Part shown: in pieces, positions 57,338-64,000 of the stretch | How positions within the stretch are numbered: position 1 is the stretch's first letter | Layout: every line of letters starts with the position of its first letter | Source of the DNA: Metridium senile | Taxonomy: Eukaryota > Cnidaria > Anthozoa > Actiniaria > Metridiidae | Reading direction: 5' to 3' | NCBI GenBank assembly: GCA_949775045.1 | Contig: OX459105.1 | Span: 16,815,353-16,879,352 of the forward strand | DNA: 64,000 nt | The notes under the pieces: generated by a model | What the model was told of the DNA's origin: nothing | Databases searched by the model: none | The model's input: the letters and a program-made list of their open reading frames with translations, nothing else | Program-made: the position numbers and the translations under genes

Positions 57338-58165
57338 ATGGCCGGGGGTCCGTTAGAACCAATAGAAGTACTAGAAGCCTTCAAGTCTTATAAATGTGAC
57401 ACAGATGTCTTGCAAATCATGAGGAATGCAGACCCAACTGTCGCTGTTCTAGCGCTAGATAATCTTTTCCGCATTAAAGACAACGTACAGTCAAATGAGT
57501 TTGGCATTATATATGAAATTGTTCGCGACTTTCTGCGAAGATGGCGTAGCGAGTCGCCGCTAAGTGGGGCATATGAATGTCCATTTAGAAAGGTACATAG
57601 AATTCTAAGAAGTCTCGCCATCTTCAAAACATTTAACGTTCCGCTGTTCATCGATTACGTAGGACAAAAGAAGCTGTTGAGCAACTATGTCAACGAAATC
57701 GAGCCCATCCCGATTGATGGAAACACCACAATATGTCACGACACTCACGTCGCGGAAGCCCAAGCGATATCTGGTGAACAACAGTTGAAACCAAGCGATA
57801 ACAAAAACATTATTGGAGGATGCTGGTTTGGATTGGAAAGTGAACCCAGCGCCTATGGTGGCAAGAGATTCAAAACGACGCTGTCAAAGCTTGGCGTTAC
57901 TGGGCTACATCAAGGGGAGATTGTCTCTTACAAGTATGAGAATAATGTGATCCTATACGCTGCAGATAAAACAGATTTCAAAGGTTTGAAGAAGCCAACC
58001 GATGAAGCTGTGAAGAAAAATAATCCTAACGCATATGTTCATGTATCCATATTTGTGCCATCACGATTCTTGTCATTTATGGTCATTAATGGTCCTTTTG
58101 AAGTTCAGCATGGCCCTATTTGTGTAAGAGCCCTGCGATCATTTACAACATGCAAAGAACTGTAA
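57338..58165 (+). CDS. Uncharacterised intronless protein, family D copy II (possible ART-like core)
   Basis: 275 residues from the ATG in AAAAGATGGCCGGGGG; a longer frame to 57200 only adds transposon-end sequence and is not used. About 90% or more of the residues match the copy at 41947 (by eye). Differences include three length changes (near residues 20-27, 55-58 and in the last 40 residues), all multiples of three, and a different C-terminus (FLSFMVINGPFEVQHGPICV). The His/WFG/YG pattern is unchanged. That indels keep the frame suggests coding constraint since duplication. Sense of action and cellular location unknown. Confidence 0.6.
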   Translation: MAGGPLEPIEVLEAFKSYKCDTDVLQIMRNADPTVAVLALDNLFRIKDNVQSNEFGIIYEIVRDFLRRWRSESPLSGAYECPFRKVHRILRSLAIFKTFNVPLFIDYVGQKKLLSNYVNEIEPIPIDGNTTICHDTHVAEAQAISGEQQLKPSDNKNIIGGCWFGLESEPSAYGGKRFKTTLSKLGVTGLHQGEIVSYKYENNVILYAADKTDFKGLKKPTDEAVKKNNPNAYVHVSIFVPSRFLSFMVINGPFEVQHGPICVRALRSFTTCKEL

Positions 58166-58426
58166 CCTAGTCAAGCCATGCAACAACAGTTTGGTCTGCT
58201 GGCCTTGAAATATTGATGTGACAGCTGTATAAATATGATGTCATAGGAACATTTCATCTTGGATGTGAGAGTATTTCAGAGGGCAACAATGCAAGCAGCG
58301 ACACTAATCTTGACGGTTGCGATCTCTGTGTGCTACATGCAAGGGAAAAAAATCAACAGAAAAACCTTGAAGAAAATGGACAAAATGACAATGTTTTATT
58401 TAGTACCAAAATTGCAATATTAGATA

Positions 58427-58609
58427 CACCTACTTGCAAGAACGTTGTCATACGAAAAAAGAACATTTGTATATAGTGGATTAGGAATAAATTAAAAGTA
58501 CAAAAGAAGATCACTGAAGCAGAACTTTTTCTTTTGTACTTTTAATTTATTCCTAATGCACTAAATACAAATGTTCTTTTTTATATGACAACGTTCTTGC
58601 AATTAGGTG
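58427..58609. mobile_element. 183-bp TA-flanked palindromic MITE
   Basis: CACCTACTTGCAAGAACGTT GTCATA and its inverted copy (ACGTTCTTGCAATTAGGTG); TA outside each end (58425-58426, 58610-58611). The empty site is present in unit D copy I, which confirms the insertion. Tc1/mariner-like. Confidence 0.85.
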
Positions 58610-58806
58610 TATATCTTATTAGACAGTTTGATGTGTAATTTATGGCTGGATATTTTACAAGTGAGACTCTGTATGTTGACGAGCCTTTAGGCAAGTCAAA
58701 ATGCAAGTGAACACATAAAATATCCAGCCAGAAATAACACATCCAACTGTCTAATAAGGTATTTATGATCCAACAATTTGTTATTTTTAAAAGCAAGTTA
58801 TATTTT

Positions 58807-59892
58807 TTTACTTGAAAGGCTAGCCATAGACTAATATTGCTGGAAATCTTTACTTGATCCAGTCCTACTCCTGCAGTATCGTCTATCACTAGTTGGATAA
58901 TAGAGATATTTACATGATATAAAAAGAAACCAGGGGTGGACTTAGGGGTGAGACAACGAGCTGTGATCCCCCTTTTTAAAATATGTATTTTTTTAAACTT
59001 GGCAATATAGCAAAATTGTTTACCGTCTTGATGGTTTTCTCTCAGGATTAAGTTTTCCGCTCTTTCTCTGATACCTGAATCCATCCCTGGCAACTTTTTT
59101 TAATATCTTAATTAGTCTTAATTTTATAATTATGAAAACATTTATAATAGTGTAATAAGAACACTTGGTTTAGGAGTAATTCCAAATACAATAGAAATCA
59201 ATATATAAAATAATAGTTGATTAGACTGTTACTGCCTGCAAACTATGGAACAGTTTAAGTCTTGAACTTAGAAAGTTTGTATCTTTAGGAATTTTTAAAG
59301 AAAGGAATATCTTAATTAAGGAACAGCAGTAATTACACCATTTTATAGTTTAATAATTATTAGTTTTTATATTATGATTCTTGTATATATATAATTTTTT
59401 ATTAATTCTTAGTTTTCTATGTATATGTATTCTATAATTTTAGATAGAGGGCCACTAGTTTATTAGTTTTTTAACTATTCAGTGTCGCCCTCTTTAAATA
59501 AAGAGATTATTTTTATTATTATTATTTGAAATTCTAGATCAATTAGCCTTAACACAATTCCAACTTATGATAAAAGGCAATCTACATCAAAAAAGAAAAA
59601 CCTTTTTATCAATTCAAAGCTCAAGCATGTCAACCTCAAATTGTCCCTTTAATTGTCGCTATCTTTTTTGTATCACTTCTCATTTGTAATTCTAATATAG
59701 CTTTACTTATACACCATATCAAAATATGGCAGCCAATTTGCAAAACTATTCTTGTTGACTGACCAGCCGCATATACATGTGGATACTTCATTATGTTCCA
59801 ACGTGAGAAAGAGGCTATAGCCAGTCAAGAACAATAGTTCTCCATATTTGGATTTGGTGTATATCTATATCAAGATTTTTATAACTCTTCTG
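58807..59892. other. Intergenic region; possible LINE 3' tail at 59440-59527
   Basis: GAGGGCCACTAGTTTATTAG ... GTGTCGCCCTCTTTAAATAA AGAG followed by (ATT)n looks like the 3' end of a CR1-like LINE with its short tail. The rest shows nothing supported. Confidence 0.4.
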
Positions 59893-60458
59893 CTGTCTAT
59901 GTCTAACCTTTTATAAGATAATAGACAATTGAAATTTAAGTGATAGTTTATATAAAAACATTGAAAATAAATTAAAAAATATAGAGAGAGATATAACTAG
60001 ATTAGATATTTATTAGATATTAGGACTAATAGAATAAAAATTTGTGTCAGTGATAGTGTCAGCCTTGTTGAAGAAGAAAGACTTTGTTTGTATGTCTTTG
60101 ATTTAGATGCTTCATCCCCAACACAGAGATGTTGTTTCTGAGGTAAATTTTTTCAAATCTGAGTCGCTGTATTCTATGGGGTTCAAAATCAGAGTGGAAT
60201 TTCAAATGCTGAGACACAGCCAAAGCATTTGAAATTTTCACAAGGATTTTTAAATCCCTACCTAGGTACAGAATACAGTGAAGAGGAGTTTGAAACTACA
60301 TGTAATACTCATTAATTAGTAGGACTTTGAAATATATATATAATATATTTCAAGCTTGGTTAACAACATGCAACAAACCTTAACAACCTTTTTGAAAGAA
60401 GAGCCTGTATACTAGCGCAAGGGACAAATTGTTATAAATTATTTATAATAATTTATAG
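59893..60458. repeat. Dispersed segmental repeat R, copy 3
   Basis: Matches copy 1 from GCTGTCTATGTCTAACC, with an internal deletion (about 600 bp of copy 1 missing after AATAAAAATTTGTG), then TCAGCCTTGTTGAAGAAG onward to CAACCTTTTTGAAA. It runs straight into the acceptor of the SKP2-exon copy B. Confidence 0.75.
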
Positions 60459-60567
60459 TTGGAGTCTTTGGAGAGGCGTTGATATGACTAAAGCCAAGCT
60501 TGGCCCAGGAGTACTTGGCACTGCTTTGCTGAGAGGAACAAGAGTATTGAGAATAGCCATGTCCAAA
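60459..60567 (+). CDS. Second copy of SKP2-like exon 4 (copy B)
   Basis: An acceptor TTTATAG and a donor AAA|GTAAGA bound 109 nt that match the exon at 13921-14035, with an in-frame deletion of 6 nt near the start (WSLWRGVDMTK instead of YDESLWRGVDMTK). Over the shared 100 nt I see about one change besides the first codons, and it is silent, whereas the following intron sequence differs clearly. It could be an alternative exon, part of a duplicated gene or a recent pseudo-exon. No F-box exon precedes it nearby. Confidence 0.6.
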
Positions 60568-61265
60568 GTAAGAAAACATGAAATTAACATATACAGTGTT
60601 TTGATTGGTCAGCAGCTCTCACCGGGGAGTGACCAGCGGACTTCTCTTGAGTTTATGATTTTAGCTAGATGAAACACATGAAATGAAATGATTCATATAC
60701 ATATTAAATGTCACTTTTTTCAAGGAATTTCATACAGACGTGTTTCATACTGGATTCCACAGTGTTTTTCATAGGCTATGCACGGTGGTTTTTCACAGGT
60801 TTTTAATAAGGGTTTCATAGGGATATCATGTACTATATCAAAAATGAATGCGAGCGTTTCATCAGGGGTTCGAATCACCGAGAAACTGATGAATGCACGA
60901 GGCCGCAGGCTATGTGTTTTATTGTTTTGAGGTGTTTGGAATCCACAAATAACTTTATCCACAGATAACTTTATCCACCTTTCATACAACTGGCCCCAGA
61001 AGATGTTATCTATTGAAGAGATTGTTTAGTCAGTAGAAGATTTTTATTCAACCAAATGTTTGATCAATAGAAAATTTCACCAGAAGAATGTTTGATCAAT
61101 AGAAGATTTAATCTATTTAATAGAATGTTTAGCCAACTGAAGATTTAATCAATAGAATGTTTGATCAATGGAACATTTGATCAGAAAAATCAATAAAACA
61201 CCTGATTGACACACAGCTAATTAAAACACGAATATTAATCAATATATTCACAAATGTAATTCCAG
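60568..61265. other. Junction between SKP2-like copy B and CHERP-like exons
   Basis: Up to about 60850 similar to 46478-46790 (AACATATACAGTGTTTTGAT TGGTCAG). A MITE remnant related to 15546 is at 60955-61000, and TTTGATCAATAGAA-type degenerate repeats run 61030-61190. Any duplication breakpoint between the two genes should lie here. Confidence 0.55.
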
Positions 61266-61534
61266 GTTTTCCAGGAAGGCCGCCATTTCCTCCACAAGGT
61301 TTTGATTATCCCCAGCACAGAGATGACTATGACAACCTGCCACCACCACATGATTATGACATGCATGGTGATATAGATGAATATGGACCACCTGATGGAT
61401 ATGGACCACCAGTGCCGCCACCACCACAGCCTATAATACCTGATGCTATGTATTATGAACTGCCTGCAGGTCTGATGGCACCAATGGTTAAGGTAAGTCT
61501 AGAGATTGTTTGGTGGTGGTGGTGATGATGCTGT

Positions 61535-61565
<31 letters not shown>

Positions 61566-62426
61566 GATCATTGATGGTGGTGATGATGATGATGATGATG
61601 GAAATGATGATGATGATGATGGAAATGATGATGATGATGATGATGATGGAGATGTAGCAATGATGATAGTGATGATGATGATGATAAAGATGATTGATAA
61701 CGATAGAAGTAATGGTTGAGATACGGGTGATTATGATGGAAATGATGATGGTGATCATAATGATGGCAATGGTGATGATCATGATGATTATAGATATGAT
61801 TATGATGATGACAGTGATAATGTAGTAATGAGTGATAATGACAATTGAATACACAATGAATGATAAGATTTGATCATTTGTTCTATTTCATTGTTAAAGT
61901 CCCAATGAATGATAAGAATTGATCATTTGTTCTATTTCATTGTTAAAGTCTCAAAGAATGATAAGAATTGATCATTTGTTCTATTTCATTGTTAAAGTCT
62001 CAATGAATGATAAGAATTGATCATTTGTTCTCTTTCATTGTTAAAGTCCCAATGAATGATAAGAATTGATCATTTGTTCTATTTCATTGTTAAAGTCCCA
62101 ATGAATGATAAGAATTGATCATTTGTTCTATTTCATTGTTAAAGTCCCAATGAATGATAAGAATTGATCATTTGTTCTATTTCATTGTTAAAGTCTCAAT
62201 GAATGATAAGAATTGATCATTTGTTCTATTTCATTGTTAAAGTCTCAATGAATGATAAGAATTGATCATTTGTTCTATTTCATTATAACCAGTTATCAGA
62301 TGTAGATTACAAGCCATTAGAAGCACATGATATTCGACTGCCAGCTCCTCAGCCTCCAAGTGAACGTCTGATGGCTGCCGTAGAAGCATTTTACAGTCCA
62401 CCAAGCCATGAAAGACCAAGAAATAG
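61266..62426 (+). CDS. CHERP: CHERP-like protein, two internal exons
   Basis: Exon 61266-61492 encodes a Pro/Asp/Tyr-rich stretch (FPGRPPFPPQGFDYPQHRDD) ending YYELPAGLMAPMVK. Exon 62293-62426 encodes LSDVDYKPLEAHDIRLPAPQ PPSERLMAAVEAFYSPPSHE in sequence. Both match the conserved YYDLPAGLMAPLVKLEDHEY KPLDP ... AVEAFYSPPSHDRPRN block that in CHERP lies just before the RS region and G-patch. The exons join in phase 0 with GTAAGT and acceptor ATAACCAG. The next exon (GWEQNGLYEFF in the family) was not found by 64000. On the same strand the C-terminal exons are at 6219-8329, that is, upstream in window order; two gene copies or a misordered assembly are possible. Confidence 0.85.
61508..61840. 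repeat. (GAT)n and (GTG)n array in CHERP intron
   Basis: GGTGGTGGTGATGATG, then GATGATGAT repeats, GAT on the plus strand. Frames in it are not genes. Confidence 0.93.
61857..62285. repeat. 49-bp minisatellite, about 9 copies, ending at the splice acceptor
   Basis: Unit: GTCYCAATGAATGATAAGAA, TTGATCATTTGTTCTATTTC, ATTGTTAAA. Copies are nearly identical. The last copy changes at ATTTCATT into ATAACCAG, the acceptor of the exon at 62293, so the polypyrimidine stretch of the intron is part of the unit. Confidence 0.95.
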
Positions 62427-64000
62427 GTACAAATATGAACCATTGATAGCCTAGATTCCACAACACTCCATACTTAATTTCATTAATACTCTGAGGAAAC
62501 TGGTTTGTTTGATTAAGGTATCAGGGGACCTTCGCGACCGATGTTCATTAACTCCTCATAGCACGCTAACTACCGAAGTAATCACTATAAAAGTATACAT
62601 TTTCTTAAAGCTTAATAAATGGAGATTGCAACTATGAGATTTGTTTTGAAGAAATACGGCTGGTTTTTTTTCAGTTGGTATTTCATTATTTTTGACCGCT
62701 CATTTTTAAGAAGTTCCAGGAACACCGAATTGTATTGTATTTACAAACTGTTACCGCCATCGTTTAGAGCACAGTTTGATCTCTCAAACCGTGTTTCTTT
62801 TTTTTGATTAACGCGTTTGCAACGGAATTATCTGCTTTCAAAGTTGATATACGCAATTTTTAGCTATTTTTATAGAAATCGTACAATAACTTTAAAACGC
62901 AATAAGATATCAACAAAATTAGACACGGTTTTGGACTTGAGGTATTAATCATCAATTGTGAAAAGTTTGAATAAAATCGGTTGAAATCCGGTGTTCCTGG
63001 AGCTCTCTAAAAATGACCTAAAACGCTATAAATCGTTTTTAAGAAAATCGCCTATAAAAAGTTCTGGTATCCTGCTGTTGTTTATTGACTTAAGCCTTCC
63101 CATCTGTCATCGCTATTTCCGCTCTATTCAAATCGTATGTACAAGCCAGGTACGAACACTAACTACGTGACCTTTGTGACATAACAAGCCGGAGACACGG
63201 GAAACATCACAGAATTCATTAGTGTAACAATCTCAAGCTTTTCGGTTCTTTTAAACGCTATAATTAAGATTGCTTGGCCAATTGGTTGTAACCAGAATGC
63301 TGCCGGCAAAGAAGAACACAAGCAGAGCGCGTAAAACTAACAAAGGTCGTACAGAAGACAAAGAGCTAAATGTGAACCCGCGGGAGCGTATCATAGACAA
63401 AATGCGTAGCTTTGGATGAGTTCTTCTTTGAAGGCATTATCAAAAGTAATCTATTTCATAACACTCTCCTTCATGTTCAGTTGAAATAAGGAATGGGTAA
63501 AAATATTGAATCAGCGGCCAAAGGCAAACTATAGCAATTTGCCTTTGGTGGCGGGTCCACACGACCACGCGAGACATGTCGGGGTGGGAGGGTGGGTCGT
63601 TTTTAGTGGGTCCGCCTCGCTGATCAATCAACTGAACGAGCGGAGAGTGTTCTCTCGCATTTATAATGCCCCTCTACATTCCACACGTGCCTATTCTATC
63701 CGTATTCCATCGTGTATAAACAATAATTCTATTATTTCATCTTCGCATCTCATTAGAGTATTAAGAATAGTAATCTATTTCATAACACTCTCCTTCATGT
63801 TCAGTTGAAATAAGGAATGGGTAAAAATATTGAATCACGCTACCTAGGTCTATCTATGCATTATTTGTAATTATACCACATTTTACACTGATATCATCTC
63901 ATACCAGAATACCCCAATCCTCATATCCCCTATCCTTTAAAAAACCCAAAGCTATAACTCTCCTGGGCTGTCTCATTTTTTCCTTTTATTCGTGGTTTCC
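62427..64000. other. CHERP intron or flank, inverted and direct repeats only
   Basis: An inverted pair TTCCAGGAACACCG ... CGGTGTTCCTGGAGC lies at about 62716 and 62990. A 67-bp direct repeat lies at 63448-63514 and 63772-63838. The GWEQNGLYEFF-type CHERP exon is not visible. Confidence 0.5.
63448..63838. repeat. 67-bp direct repeat, 324 bp apart
   Basis: GTAATCTATTTCATAACACT ... GGGTAAAAATATTGAATCA is present twice, nearly identical, around a spacer that begins with the small palindrome AAAGGCAAACTATAGCAATT TGCCTTT. Could be a tandem duplication or direct terminal repeats of a small unit. Confidence 0.75.

Larger units (their letters stand above)
54577..58806. repeat. Segmental duplication unit D, copy II, with insertions
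   Basis: Matches 41308-43194 from TTAAACACCAAAAGTATGAA to GCAAGTTATATTT. Two insertions are absent from copy I: a 2.1-kb element at 55163-57275 in the upstream region and a 183-bp MITE at 58427-58609 in the tail. Confidence 0.85.

Overview
The window is eukaryotic, almost certainly animal nuclear DNA. Host genes are split by GT-AG introns, and the A+T-rich sequence between them is packed with transposon remains, foldbacks, minisatellites and (GAT)n arrays. Cnidarian-style families are present (PIF/Harbinger transposase with a YGDPAYP motif, Polinton PolB, CR1-like LINEs, a Crypton-like first exon), so an anthozoan or other cnidarian is my best guess, at low confidence. No bacterial genes, CRISPR arrays or intact rRNA/tRNA genes were seen.

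Layout. 0.6-3.4 kb: a broken integrase-like ORF running into a 20-bp minisatellite, then an intact minus-strand gene for a Rho_N-like domain plus fifteen 18-residue Cys/His repeats. 6.2-8.3 kb: the last exons of a CHERP-like splicing factor (RS region, G-patch, C-terminus). 10.9-14.0 kb: the first four exons of a SKP2-like F-box gene. 15-41 kb: a PIF/Harbinger transposase pseudogene whose two exons are 24.8 kb apart. Most of that intron is a 23,038-bp element with 9-bp target duplications, terminal inverted repeats of about 780 bp and subterminal arrays of a 167-bp satellite (about 59 monomers on one side, 7 inverted on the other). 41-59 kb: two copies of a segmental unit carrying an intronless gene of unknown function, a third truncated copy, a 16/13-bp minisatellite, a 1.6-kb Polinton-derived element, a LINE with two insertions, and several elements whose exact ends and target duplications can be read. 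60-62.4 kb: a second copy of a SKP2-like exon, then internal CHERP-like exons that belong upstream of those at 6-8 kb.

Host genes. CHERP (pre-mRNA splicing) and SKP2 (substrate receptor of an SCF ubiquitin ligase) are the only host genes I can name, and neither is complete. The order CHERP 3' end, SKP2 5' exons, SKP2 exon copy, CHERP middle exons on one strand fits a tandem duplication with breakpoints in both genes, or an assembly artefact.

Most unusual: the satellite-bearing 23-kb element, its second copy at 50.3-53.4 kb, the miniature Polinton, the Cys/His repeat gene, and the duplicated intronless gene with a possible ADP-ribosyltransferase-like core.
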